Assembly: GCF_028464145.1 (NCBI RefSeq)
Contig: NZ_JAQPCG010000001.1
Span: 620,001 to 684,000 of the forward strand
Direction: 5' to 3'
Origin: Maribacter sp. PR1
GTDB taxonomy: Bacteria; Bacteroidota; Bacteroidia; Flavobacteriales; Flavobacteriaceae
DNA length: 64,000 bases
Below are positions 26,218-35,080 of this stretch, one piece after another. The translations under genes were made by a program, and so were the position numbers. Within the stretch, counting starts at the first letter, position 1. Each line of letters opens with the position of its first letter. The notes beneath the pieces were generated by a model. That model was not told where the DNA came from, made no database searches, and saw only the letters and a list, made by a program, of their open reading frames with translations.

Positions 26218-27489
26218 ATGCTACAATTACAGGTAATTAGAGAAGAGAAAGCGAAGGTTATTGACGCACTAAAAAAGCGTAATATTGATGCTGAATCCAT
26301 GTTGAACGGTGTACTTCTTTTAGATGAAAAAAGAAGAGCTGTACAAACTCGATTGGATAATGTATTGGCAGAGTCCAACAAACTTTCCAAGGAAATAGGT
26401 ATGCTTTACAAGTCAGGTAAAGCACAGGAGGCGAACGCCCTAAAGGAAAAAACAGCTACTCTTAAGGACGAATCCAAGCAATTAGGAGACGATCTAACCA
26501 ATACCGCAGAAGAACTACAATCCCTTTTATATCAAATACCCAATATCCCTAATAATTTGGTTCCGGCAGGTAGTTCCGAAGAGGACAATGAAGAGGTTTT
26601 TAAGGAAGGGGATATTCCTGAATTGGTGGAGAATGCACTTCCTCATTGGGAACTTGCCAAGAAATATGATATTATCGATTTTGAGCTTGGAGTTAAAATT
26701 GCGGGTGCCGGGTTTCCCGTTTACAAGGGAAAGGGAGCTCGTTTGCAGCGAGCTTTAATTTCCTATTTTTTGGATAAAAACACGGCTGCCGGTTACACCG
26801 AAATGCAAGTACCCCATTTGGTCAATGAGGCATCTGGCTTTGGAACGGGACAATTACCGGATAAAGAAGGTCAAATGTACCACGTCACCGCTGATGATCT
26901 TTATTTAATTCCTACGGCGGAAGTTCCTGTAACCAATATTCTAAGGGACACCATACTGCAGGAAAGTGATTTCCCAGTTAAATATACGGGGTACACTCCA
27001 TGTTTTAGAAGGGAAGCTGGTAGTTATGGCGCACATGTACGTGGGCTTAACCGACTTCACCAATTTGATAAGGTCGAAATTGTACGTGTTGAACATCCTT
27101 CTAAATCCTATGAGGCACTAGATGGTATGGTAGAACATGTAAAAAATATTCTACGAGAGCTAGAATTGCCCTACCGCATCTTACGGTTATGTGGGGGTGA
27201 TTTAGGTTTTACGGCTGCACTTACCTATGATTTTGAAGTGTTCTCTACCGCACAGGACCGATGGTTGGAAATAAGCTCCGTTTCCAATTTTGAAACCTAC
27301 CAAGCCAATCGGTTAAAACTTAGGTACAAGGACGAAAACGGAAAAAGTCAGTTGGCACATACACTGAACGGTAGTTCATTGGCCTTACCGCGAGTATTGG
27401 CAGGAATTCTGGAGAATAATCAAACCAACAACGGAATCAAAATCCCAAAAGTTCTTATACCTTATTGCGGATTTGATACTATCGATTAA
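26218..27489 (+). CDS. serS: Serine--tRNA ligase
   Basis: 423 residues, normal length; it charges tRNA-Ser with serine. An N-terminal tRNA-binding coiled coil (about 1-110, rich in Lys/Glu/Leu heptads) precedes the class II catalytic core. Motif 2 is FRREAGSYGAHVRGLNRLHQFDKVE and motif 3 ends with LEISSVSNFETYQANRLKLRY. NGSSLALPRVLAGILEN is at the C-terminus. The gene begins the Flavobacteria-typical series serS, TPR protein, DUF4286, rsmA, mgtE. It has its own promoter element. Confidence 0.98.
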   Translation: MLQLQVIREEKAKVIDALKKRNIDAESMLNGVLLLDEKRRAVQTRLDNVLAESNKLSKEIGMLYKSGKAQEANALKEKTATLKDESKQLGDDLTNTAEELQSLLYQIPNIPNNLVPAGSSEEDNEEVFKEGDIPELVENALPHWELAKKYDIIDFELGVKIAGAGFPVYKGKGARLQRALISYFLDKNTAAGYTEMQVPHLVNEASGFGTGQLPDKEGQMYHVTADDLYLIPTAEVPVTNILRDTILQESDFPVKYTGYTPCFRREAGSYGAHVRGLNRLHQFDKVEIVRVEHPSKSYEALDGMVEHVKNILRELELPYRILRLCGGDLGFTAALTYDFEVFSTAQDRWLEISSVSNFETYQANRLKLRYKDENGKSQLAHTLNGSSLALPRVLAGILENNQTNNGIKIPKVLIPYCGFDTID

Positions 27490-27765
27490 TAGTTACAGGT
27501 TGTTATTTTTCATTGTATAGGATTCCCATTGATATCCCATTTGGACCCTGCGTAAAGCACATATGAATTCACCATCTGTGCTAACCTTTATAATCTCAGG
27601 AAGTACTTTTTTAAAGCGCTGACGTGCCTAAGCATTGGCCAGTGGGTTTGAATAACTGTGTGTTTTGCTGCACAATTGTCAAATACAATTTAGACCATTG
27701 ACCTAATTATGCTTCACTTAACAGATTCTTTTAGTCAGCTTCCGTAAATTTGATAAATTTCAATT
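27490..27765. other. Intergenic region, possibly with a decayed frame on the minus strand
   Basis: 276 bases with no intact gene. On the minus strand a frame from about 27665 to 27490 reads through with one stop and looks peptide-like (for example ARQRFKKVLPEII then VSTDGEFICALRR), but I recognise no family and chance is a fair explanation. Confidence 0.3.
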
Positions 27766-29550
27766 ATGAAGTTTCTTGGACTTTTTACATTTCTACTATT
27801 CTCATTAACAATAAGTGCCCAAGAAGATTTTTTGGCCAAACAGTATTTTGCCGATGGCGATTTTGAAAAAGCAGTGGTTTTTTACGAAAAACTAGCAAAA
27901 AAAAGTCCAAGAAGGACAGATTTTCTACAGGGATTAATCGCCTGCTATCAACAATTAGAACGTTACGAGGATGCAGAAAATTATTTAAGGAATCAGCTAA
28001 ATCAACGTAACCCGCATCCAACCTTGTTGATTGAAATGGGCTATAACTATTCATTACAAGATTTACCGGAAAAAGCCAGTGAATATTATGACGAAGCTTT
28101 GGAGTATATAGCGCAGAACCCTAATTATGGATATGCGTTAGGCTATCAATTTCAAAAATATAGTCTGTTGGATAGAGCAATATTGGCGTATCAAAAATCA
28201 ATGGAGCTCAATCCTGCTTTGGATTATAATTACCAACTGGCAAGAATCTATGGCGAACAAGGGGATATTGAACGTATGTACAATGCTTACTTGGAACTTT
28301 TGGCAAATAACAAAACATCAAAATCCAATATTTTAAGAAGTATTGATGACTTCGTTACTAACGACCCGGAAGATGTAAATAATCAAACGCTTAGAATGAC
28401 CCTACTCCAAAGGGCACAAAAAAATCCGGATATTCTTTGGAACGAATTATTGAGCTGGCTGTTCGTTAAGCAAAAGCAATTTAGCAGTGCTTTAAGGCAA
28501 GAAAAGGCCATTTACAAACGTATGGAAGGAAGTACAACCGGAAGATTGGAAAATCTCGGTGCCATGGCCCTCGAGGAAAATGAAAATTCGATTGCCAAAG
28601 ATATCTTTGAATATATAAAAAAGGAATCCAGTGACCCAATAACCCAGTTGAACGCCGAACTTCATCTAATCGATATAGCTTTGGAGGAGACCGGCAAAAA
28701 TCAATTGGATAACATACAAAAACAGTATGAAGGACTAATTGACAAGTATGGTTATCAATCCCAGACCCTTCAACTACAGGTTGCCTATGCCAATTTTCTC
28801 ACGTTTAAGAGAAATGACCCTAGTCCTGCTATAGACATCTTGAAAAACAGTCTGGAACTTCCTTTGAACGAAAGAAGTAAAGCTTACATAAAGTTGGCGC
28901 TCGGCGATATTTTGGTCTATGACAAACGCTTCAATGAAGCCCTTATTTATTTTTCACAGGTACAGGATAAATTAAAAAACGATGTTATGGGTCAAAATGC
29001 CCGTTACAAAGTAGCGGAAACCAGTTTTTACAAAGGTGATTTTGACTGGGCGCTAACCCAGCTTAAAGTGCTTAGGGGATCAACATCTCAATTAATTGCC
29101 AACGATGCTATGCAGTTAAGTCTTTTAATATCGGATAATTCATTGGAAGACTCCACTCAAACGGCTTTAAAGAAGTATGCACGGGCAGACTTTTTGGCTT
29201 ATCAGAACAAAACGGATGAGGCCATTGAAGGTTTGAACGATATCCTAGAAAACCATAAAGGCGAAAAAATTGAGGATGAGGCGTTACTAAAACAAGCGCA
29301 GTTATTAGAATCTCAAAAAAAATACGAAGCCGCGGAACTTAACTATCAAAAGATTATAGAATTCTATGGTAATGGCATATTGGCCGATGATGCTTACTTT
29401 GCTCTTGGAGAATTATATAGGAATATTTTAGACCAACCCGAAAAAGCGAAGGCCCATTATGAACGTATTATCTACGATTATCAGGACAGCTACTATTTTC
29501 CGCAGGCCAGAAAGAATTTTAGAATATTAAGAGGAGACGCAATCAATTAA
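27766..29550 (+). CDS. Secreted tetratricopeptide-repeat protein
   Basis: 594 residues. It has a signal peptide with hydrophobic core LFTFLLFSLTI ending SAQED. Most of the chain is TPR-like helical repeats, easily seen at residues 20-170 (KQYFADGDFEKAVVFYEKLAKKSPRR and following units) and again in the last 150 residues (EEALLKQAQLLESQKKYEAAELNY). TPR arrays are protein-interaction scaffolds, here in the periplasm or on the outer membrane. It is conserved next to serS and rsmA in Flavobacteria. The binding partner and role are unknown. Confidence 0.88.
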   Translation: MKFLGLFTFLLFSLTISAQEDFLAKQYFADGDFEKAVVFYEKLAKKSPRRTDFLQGLIACYQQLERYEDAENYLRNQLNQRNPHPTLLIEMGYNYSLQDLPEKASEYYDEALEYIAQNPNYGYALGYQFQKYSLLDRAILAYQKSMELNPALDYNYQLARIYGEQGDIERMYNAYLELLANNKTSKSNILRSIDDFVTNDPEDVNNQTLRMTLLQRAQKNPDILWNELLSWLFVKQKQFSSALRQEKAIYKRMEGSTTGRLENLGAMALEENENSIAKDIFEYIKKESSDPITQLNAELHLIDIALEETGKNQLDNIQKQYEGLIDKYGYQSQTLQLQVAYANFLTFKRNDPSPAIDILKNSLELPLNERSKAYIKLALGDILVYDKRFNEALIYFSQVQDKLKNDVMGQNARYKVAETSFYKGDFDWALTQLKVLRGSTSQLIANDAMQLSLLISDNSLEDSTQTALKKYARADFLAYQNKTDEAIEGLNDILENHKGEKIEDEALLKQAQLLESQKKYEAAELNYQKIIEFYGNGILADDAYFALGELYRNILDQPEKAKAHYERIIYDYQDSYYFPQARKNFRILRGDAIN

Positions 29551-29610
29551 TGCTTCTTGATCAAATTAAAAATTAAACTTCCATAAAGATTTTTAGGACT
29601 TCAATTTATC

Positions 29611-30240
29611 ATGTACATATATAACGTAACCAGCAATATAGAGGATAAGGCACATACTAAATGGGTATACTGGATGAAAACCGTTCATATCCCACAAGTA
29701 CTAGCTACGGGCAAATTTTTAGGTGCAAAGATGACCAAAGTAGTTTCAGAAGAAGGTACCGGGCAAACCTATTCCGTGCAGTACACGGTAGCAAATAAAA
29801 AAATACTTGAAAGGTATTATAAAGAGGACGCACCGCAACTAAGGAAGGAAGGATTACGACTGTTCGCTGATCAATTAATTTCTTTTAGGACAGAGTTGGA
29901 AGTAATCGATGAATTTTATGTACATCAAAATTCTGCGACCCATCATTTGTTTACCTATGGTACGCTTCAAGAAAAAGAGATACAATTAGGTGTTTTTTCA
30001 AGATTACTGGGAGGCTTTGATGATACTTTGCATGGTCATAGAATTTCTGACCATAAAGTAGCGGGGCGCTACCCCACTTTGGAACTTACGGAAAACACAC
30101 AAGATCAAATTTCCGGAAAAGTATATATTCTTACAGACGAAGAGCTGAAAAAGGCAGATTTTTATGAAGGTGAAGCTTATAATAGAATAGAGGTCATTTT
30201 AAGTTCTGGCAGAAAGGCATGGACATATCTGGCAAAGTAA
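29611..30240 (+). CDS. DUF4286 - gamma-glutamylcyclotransferase-like fusion protein
   Basis: 209 residues. The first about 100 (MYIYNVTSNIEDKAHTKWVYWM ... LISFRTELEVIDEFY) are a complete DUF4286 domain, which in many Flavobacteria is a stand-alone protein at this same place before rsmA. The last about 95 form a GGCT/AIG2-type domain with YGTLQEKE, the GRYPTLEL stretch and the acidic catalytic-type FYEGEAYNR. The GGCT fold handles gamma-glutamyl or similar amides. The fusion joins two small domains without frameshift and with a short linker (VHQNSATHH). It is 17 bases before rsmA, so probably co-transcribed. Role unknown. Confidence 0.82.
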   Translation: MYIYNVTSNIEDKAHTKWVYWMKTVHIPQVLATGKFLGAKMTKVVSEEGTGQTYSVQYTVANKKILERYYKEDAPQLRKEGLRLFADQLISFRTELEVIDEFYVHQNSATHHLFTYGTLQEKEIQLGVFSRLLGGFDDTLHGHRISDHKVAGRYPTLELTENTQDQISGKVYILTDEELKKADFYEGEAYNRIEVILSSGRKAWTYLAK

Positions 30241-30257
30241 TCGCTTAAAATGGTGAT

Positions 30258-31058
30258 ATGGGAAGAAAGAGAAAAAAGAAAAAAACTGAGCGTTATGGGA
30301 ACGGATACGAATCCAAGGGAAACAGTCCTGTAAAAGCGAAAAAATACCTTGGGCAACACTTTCTTAAGGACGAAGAAATAGCAAAAAAAATAGCGGGGAC
30401 ACTTTCCCTTAAAGGCTACAGGAATGTTATAGAAATAGGTCCCGGTACCGGGGTACTCACTAAATATCTATTAAAGGAGGGTATCGATTTGGTTGCAATG
30501 GATTTGGATGCCGATTCCATTATCTATTTAAACCATAGTTTTGCCCTAGAGCACCCAAAGGTATTACAAGGAAAAGGTTCCTTTAAAGTGATAGAGGCAG
30601 ATTTTCTCAATTACGACCTCCATACGCTTTTCGGAGATGATCAATTTGCGATTACAGGTAACTTTCCATATAATATTTCAACACAGATTGTTTTCAAAAT
30701 GTTGGAAATGCGAAATCAGGTGCCCGAGTTTTCAGGAATGTTCCAAAAAGAAGTGGCACAGCGGATTTGTGCAAAAGAAGGCAACAAGACCTATGGAATT
30801 TTATCTGTTCTGACCCAAGCTTTCTACGAAGCGGAATATCTTTTTACCGTACACCCACAGGTGTTTGACCCACCTCCAAAAGTGCAATCCGGAGTACTGA
30901 ATCTTACTAGAAAAAATGACTACCACTTGGACTGCAACGAAAAATTATTGTTCACTGTGGTAAAAACAGCTTTCAATCAACGTAGAAAAACGATTCGTAA
31001 CAGTTTAAAAACACTGGGACTTTCCGATAATCTTAAAGAAGATGCTATATTTGACTAG
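30258..31058 (+). CDS. rsmA: 16S rRNA (A1518/A1519) dimethyltransferase, truncated by an in-frame TAG
   Basis: Dimethylates two adenines at the 3' end of 16S rRNA. It has the SAM-binding [14 protein letters not shown], the catalytic-loop [14 protein letters not shown], and [16 protein letters not shown]. The frame stops at TAG (31056-31058) after DAIFD. The same frame then continues without a break for 22 codons, reading RPEQLSVSEFIALTKKIADD, to TAA at 31125-31127. That is the normal C-terminal end of the family, where a Lys or Leu codon stands in place of TAG. So this is a single-base nonsense change (or a read error) removing the last 23 residues. The catalytic domain is complete, so activity may survive. 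The full-length end would overlap mgtE by 14 bases. Confidence 0.9.
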   Translation: MGRKRKKKKTERYGNGYESKGNSPVKAKKYLGQHFLKDEEIAKKIAGTLSLKGYRNVIEIGPGTGVLTKYLLKEGIDLVAMDLDADSIIYLNHSFALEHPKVLQGKGSFKVIEADFLNYDLHTLFGDDQFAITGNFPYNISTQIVFKMLEMRNQVPEFSGMFQKEVAQRICAKEGNKTYGILSVLTQAFYEAEYLFTVHPQVFDPPPKVQSGVLNLTRKNDYHLDCNEKLLFTVVKTAFNQRRKTIRNSLKTLGLSDNLKEDAIFD

Positions 31059-31127
31059 CGTCCGGAACAGCTTTCCGTTTCCGAGTTCATTGCGTTGACG
31101 AAGAAGATAGCAGATGACACCGTTTAA
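31059..31127 (+). pseudogene. rsmA: Cut-off C-terminal codons of rsmA beyond the amber stop
   Basis: 22 sense codons in the rsmA frame plus TAA. They encode the conserved tail RPEQLSVSEFIALTK. There is no start codon or other reason for this stretch to be open, so it is the severed end of rsmA rather than a gene. Confidence 0.8.
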
Positions 31128-32466
31128 ATTAACAGAAGAACTTATAGCTCAGATAGAAGAGCTTATCGAAAACCAAAGGGATACCAATCTAAAAACCCTT
31201 TTGGACGATGTTCACTATGCCGATGTCGCGGAAATAATAAATGAGCTTAACGAAGAGGAAGCCACCTACCTAATTAAGCTACTGGATAGCAAGAAAACAT
31301 CCGATGTCCTAACTGAATTGGATGAAAATGTCAGGGAGTCCATTCTGGGTAATCTATCGTCAAAAGAGATTGCGGGAGAGCTTGGTGAATTGGATACGGA
31401 TGATGCTGCGGATATTGTTGGCGAACTTCCTCAAGAAATCGTCCAAGAAGTAATTTCTGAGATTGAAGATCGGGAGCACGCCAAAGACATTGTAGACCTG
31501 TTACGCTACGATGAAAACTCTGCAGGTGGATTAATGGCCAAAGAATTGGTCAAGGTAAGGGAGAACTGGAACGTGTTAACTTGCGTTAAGGAAATGCGGG
31601 CCCAGGCTGAAAATGTAACCCGCGTGCATTCCATTTATGTCGTAGATGAAGAGGATAAACTTATTGGTAGATTATCCCTGAAGGATTTATTGACCACCTC
31701 CACAAAAACTCATATAAAGGACGTTTTCATTGCCAAGGTCGATTCCGTAAACGTCAATGAAAAACCGGAGGAAGTCGCTAAAATTATGTCCAAATATGAT
31801 TTGGAGGCTATTCCTGTTGTGGATGAAATTGGCAGATTGGTAGGACGTATTACAATTGACGATATTGTAGACGTAATACGAGAGGAAGCGGACAAAGATT
31901 ACCAAATGGCGGCTGGTATATCGCAGGATGTTGAAGCGGATGATGGTGTATGGGAGTTAACCAGGGCGCGTTTACCCTGGTTGATACTTGGTCTTTTTGG
32001 AGGATTGGGCGCTGCAGCCATTATGGGTGGGTTCGAAGAAATGATTGCCAAACACGCAGTGCTTTTCTTTTTTACACCTTTGATTGCGGCCATGGCCGGT
32101 AATGTTGGAGTACAATCCAGCGCTATTATTGTTCAGGGTTTGGCCAATGACGATTTAAAGGGAAGCATTGGCAATAGACTTGTTAAAGAAATGCTTTTGG
32201 CCCTGCTCAATGGCGTAATTTTAGCAACCATCTTATTATTATTCACTTGGGTATGGCAAGGAGCCTTCCTTTCTTCACTTGCTATTTCCATATCCTTGAT
32301 TGCAGTTATTGTAGTCGCCGGTTTTATCGGTACGTTTATTCCGTTGTTCCTGCACAAAAGAGGTATAGACCCTGCAATTGCCACGGGCCCGTTTATAACC
32401 ACAAGTAATGATATTTTTGGAATATTGATTTACTTTATGATTGCCAGAGTGGTTCTTGGGATTTAA
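31114..32466 (+). CDS. mgtE: Magnesium transporter MgtE
   Basis: 450 residues. The cytoplasmic N-domain (about 1-130) has the repeated helical units ELDTDDAADIVGELP. Two CBS domains follow (about 130-255; SIYVVDEEDKLIGRLSLKDLL and AIPVVDEIGRLVGRITIDDIVDVI). Then there are five membrane helices starting near LPWLILGLFGGLGAAAIM, with the pore-type segments GNVGVQSSAIIVQG and TSNDIFGILIYF. It is a Mg2+ channel of the inner membrane, gated by Mg2+ bound to the N and CBS domains. Its start lies inside the full-length rsmA end. Confidence 0.96.
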   Translation: MTPFKLTEELIAQIEELIENQRDTNLKTLLDDVHYADVAEIINELNEEEATYLIKLLDSKKTSDVLTELDENVRESILGNLSSKEIAGELGELDTDDAADIVGELPQEIVQEVISEIEDREHAKDIVDLLRYDENSAGGLMAKELVKVRENWNVLTCVKEMRAQAENVTRVHSIYVVDEEDKLIGRLSLKDLLTTSTKTHIKDVFIAKVDSVNVNEKPEEVAKIMSKYDLEAIPVVDEIGRLVGRITIDDIVDVIREEADKDYQMAAGISQDVEADDGVWELTRARLPWLILGLFGGLGAAAIMGGFEEMIAKHAVLFFFTPLIAAMAGNVGVQSSAIIVQGLANDDLKGSIGNRLVKEMLLALLNGVILATILLLFTWVWQGAFLSSLAISISLIAVIVVAGFIGTFIPLFLHKRGIDPAIATGPFITTSNDIFGILIYFMIARVVLGI

Positions 32467-32519
32467 TTCTTTGTTAATGTCACTCCATTTTTCACTTGGA
32501 AAACCAATAAAAACACCCT

Positions 32520-32885
32520 ATGAAAGCTATCAACCTAAAGGAAAAGCATTCCCTCTTTGATAAAAATTGGCATCCCCACCAAATTGCCGTTGTAGATGAC
32601 ATGCAAGTACTCTTGGCAAAAATAAAGGATGAGTTTGTATGGCATGCCCATGAAAATGAAGATGAGCTTTTCCAAGTGCTCAAAGGGACCCTCTATATGA
32701 AATTTAGAGATAGGACAGAAGTTGTAAAAGAAGGTGAAATTATAGTTGTACCGAAAGGGGTAGAACATTGTCCGTCGACCAAAAATGGTGAGGAAGTTCA
32801 TGTATTACTTTTTGAAAAGCTTAGTACGGCACATACAGGGGCCGTACAACACGAACTCACACAAACGGAATATCCTAAGATATGA
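32520..32885 (+). CDS. Cupin-domain protein
   Basis: 121 residues, one cupin barrel. The two metal-binding motifs are visible: the first as WHAHENEDELFQVLKGTLYM (two His and a Glu) and the second in VPKGVEHCPSTKNGEEVHVLLF. Small cupins of this kind are often annotated as mannose-6-phosphate isomerase-like, but no activity can be inferred. It opens a packed run of small genes and overlaps the next (esterase) by 4 bases. Confidence 0.85.
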   Translation: MKAINLKEKHSLFDKNWHPHQIAVVDDMQVLLAKIKDEFVWHAHENEDELFQVLKGTLYMKFRDRTEVVKEGEIIVVPKGVEHCPSTKNGEEVHVLLFEKLSTAHTGAVQHELTQTEYPKI

Positions 32886-33619
32886 GTCGGTCAGCCCTAA
32901 TATTCATAGTTATTTTTTGCCTTCTGTTTCAAGTAAGCATTGCTCAAAAACTAAGTCCGTCTGAAAAATCATTTATAAAAATAAAGCAAAAGCCGGGTAT
33001 CCAAAGTACAACACTGTCGAACGATTTTAAAAATAAATATCCGGTAATGATAAGTTTTCCGAATGTTTCCAATAAAAAATACCGATTGATTATTGCCCTT
33101 CATTGGGCCGGTGGAGGCGACACCTATAAAACATTTTTTGAATGTCTTGCCTTACCCGGGTTGGATGATGAGGAAACCATAATTGTTTCACCTGAAGGAC
33201 AAAATCAACTTTGGAATACGGGGAATAATATAAATAAAGTTAAGAATTTGGTCGGTAATGCCATTAAATACTGGAACGTTGACGCAAACAAAATCGCGGT
33301 AACGGGTTATAGTAATGGCGGTAATGGCAGTTGGTATTTTGCCGAACATTATCCCGAACTTTTTTCAGCCGCGATTCCTATGGCAAGTTCATATCCGATC
33401 AACAAAAAATTGAACACGCCACTTTATGTCATACATGGGGGTAAAGATGAGCTTTTTAGCGTTACAAAAACATCGGAATGGGTGGAAAAAACTAAGGAAG
33501 CGGGGAGTAATATTAGGTATATTATCATTGAAGAACGCTCCCACTTTCAAGGTTGTTCCTATGTGCCGGAACTAAAAAAAGCACAAAAATGGTTACAAAA
33601 TTTATGGAAAGAAGAATGA
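32882..33619 (+). CDS. Secreted alpha/beta-hydrolase (esterase/phospholipase-like)
   Basis: 245 residues. An N-terminal hydrophobic signal (LIFIVIFCLLFQVSIAQK) precedes the hydrolase fold. The nucleophile elbow reads GYSNGGNG, the acid is probably in HGGKDELFSV, and the catalytic His in EERSHFQGC. The oxyanion region LHWAGGGD near residue 75 fits esterase/poly-ester-depolymerase-like lipases. It overlaps both neighbours by 4 bases (cupin before, hydroxyacid dehydrogenase after), so these three are translationally coupled. Substrate unknown. Confidence 0.82.
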   Translation: MSRSALIFIVIFCLLFQVSIAQKLSPSEKSFIKIKQKPGIQSTTLSNDFKNKYPVMISFPNVSNKKYRLIIALHWAGGGDTYKTFFECLALPGLDDEETIIVSPEGQNQLWNTGNNINKVKNLVGNAIKYWNVDANKIAVTGYSNGGNGSWYFAEHYPELFSAAIPMASSYPINKKLNTPLYVIHGGKDELFSVTKTSEWVEKTKEAGSNIRYIIIEERSHFQGCSYVPELKKAQKWLQNLWKEE

Positions 33620-34557
33620 AAGTTTTACACGTAGACACCAATCACCCACTAATTATAGAACAGTTTAACGAGCTGGGTTTTCAAAATGATGAAGACTATA
33701 ACTCGTCTAAAGAAGCAATAGAGGAAAAAATTGAAGAATATGACGGACTTATTATACGAAGTAGGTTTTCCATAGATGCCTCTTTTTTGGACAAAGCCAA
33801 AAACTTAAAATTTATAGGACGTTTAGGGGCAGGGCTTGAAAATATTGACACCAAATATGCCAAATCGCTGGGTATTTTTCTCGCTGCAGCTCCCGAAGGC
33901 AACAGAAATGCCGTGGGGGAACACGCCATGGGAATGTTATTATCTCTTTTCAATAAACTCAACAAAGCCCATGGCGAAGTAAAAAATGGTACATGGGACA
34001 GAGAAGGAAACAGGGGTATTGAACTTGAAGGTAAAGTTGTGGGTATCATTGGATATGGGAACATGGGTAAAGCATTTGCAAAAAAATTGAAAGGCTTTGA
34101 TGTCGATGAAGTCATCTGCTATGATATTGAAGGCGGCGTTGAAGATGAAAATGCTAGGCAGGTGGGTATTATGGAGTTGCATCAAAAAACGGATGTTTTA
34201 AGTTTACATGTACCACAAACCGAATCTACAATAGGTATGATCGATTCGGAATTTCTAAACAAGTTTCACAAGAATATCTGGATCATAAATACGGCCCGTG
34301 GAAAATGTATAAAAACAGAAGACTTAGTATCCGCTCTAAAAACCAATAAAGTGCTCGGAGCAGGCTTGGATGTGTTGGAGTATGAAAAGTCGTCCTTTGA
34401 AAATATGTTTACAGGGAACGGACTTCCCGAAGCCTTTGAATATTTGACTCGGTCCGATAATGTGTTGCTTACGCCACATGTTGCAGGATGGACCGTTGAA
34501 AGCAAAATCAAATTGGCACAAACAATAGTGGATAAGATAAAATCCAAATTTTGCTAA
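33616..34557 (+). CDS. D-2-hydroxyacid dehydrogenase (phosphoglycerate dehydrogenase-like)
   Basis: 313 residues from the ATG at 33616, which overlaps the esterase stop by 4 bases; a longer frame from 33553 lies inside the esterase and is unlikely. The Rossmann motif is VGIIGYGNMGKAF, and the acidic residue after the next strand (CYDIE) favours NAD. The catalytic residues are in NTARGKCI (Arg), EYEK (Glu) and TPHVAGW (His). No ACT or other regulatory domain is present. Family members act on 3-phosphoglycerate or related D-2-hydroxyacids. It is distinct from the copy at 2309-3277. Function beyond the family is not assignable. Confidence 0.88.
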   Translation: MKVLHVDTNHPLIIEQFNELGFQNDEDYNSSKEAIEEKIEEYDGLIIRSRFSIDASFLDKAKNLKFIGRLGAGLENIDTKYAKSLGIFLAAAPEGNRNAVGEHAMGMLLSLFNKLNKAHGEVKNGTWDREGNRGIELEGKVVGIIGYGNMGKAFAKKLKGFDVDEVICYDIEGGVEDENARQVGIMELHQKTDVLSLHVPQTESTIGMIDSEFLNKFHKNIWIINTARGKCIKTEDLVSALKTNKVLGAGLDVLEYEKSSFENMFTGNGLPEAFEYLTRSDNVLLTPHVAGWTVESKIKLAQTIVDKIKSKFC

Positions 34558-34566
34558 CTTTATGAC

Positions 34567-34977
34567 ATGCGGAAGACGGTAATACTATTTGGCACTTTGG
34601 GCTTGGCCTTAGTGTTATTTTTTAAAATAAGCACCTACATTTTAATACAAGGAAACACGAACATTGAATTAATTTTGGTTCTTGTAGCTCTTATTTTCTT
34701 TTTTACTGGAATCTACCTCAATAAAAAAAGTCTACAAAAAAAAGACGATGCCACTTCCAATGTTGATTTAAATAAAGTCCAAAAATTAGAAATTAGCGAA
34801 AGGGAGTACCAAGTATTGAAAGAGGTTGCCTTGGGCCTATCCAATAAGGAAATAGCGGACAAACTTTACTTAACGGAAAGTACTATAAAAACACATGTCT
34901 CCAATTTGCTCTTTAAGTTAAATGCCAAAAGGAGAACTCAAGCTGTACAAATTGCCAAAGAACTTCAAATTCTTTGA
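34567..34977 (+). CDS. Membrane-anchored LuxR-type DNA-binding protein
   Basis: 136 residues. Two membrane helices come first (VILFGTLGLALVLFFKIS and LILVLVALIFFFTGIYL), then a short linker and a LuxR/GerE helix-turn-helix at about 75-130 (LSNKEIADKLYLTESTIKTHVSNLL). There is no receiver or sensor domain, so the DNA-binding head faces the cytoplasm tethered to the membrane. Similar small proteins occur in Flavobacteria, often beside DUF4199 or small membrane proteins. It may regulate the neighbouring packed gene set, but no target site is evident. Confidence 0.85.
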   Translation: MRKTVILFGTLGLALVLFFKISTYILIQGNTNIELILVLVALIFFFTGIYLNKKSLQKKDDATSNVDLNKVQKLEISEREYQVLKEVALGLSNKEIADKLYLTESTIKTHVSNLLFKLNAKRRTQAVQIAKELQIL

Positions 34978-35005
34978 ATATGGCTTTTTTAGCCCAAAAA
35001 ATTAA

Positions 35006-35035
35006 TTTGGTACTTTAGTATGAATACTTAATTTG
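35006..35035 (+). promoter_or_regulatory. Candidate promoter of the DUF4199 gene
   Basis: TTTG (35006-35009), 18 bases, then TTAATTTG (35028-35035), one base off TAnnTTTG, about 45 bases before the ATG at 35081. Confidence 0.4.
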
Positions 35036-35080
35036 TAGGTAGTTATAGATTTATTTTTAGAATCTTAATCTATAAATAAT

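Noticed and set aside
33553-33615. Upstream extension of the hydroxyacid dehydrogenase
   Set aside because: It lies inside the esterase coding region; the ATG at 33616 gives the normal family N-terminus and a 4-base overlap.
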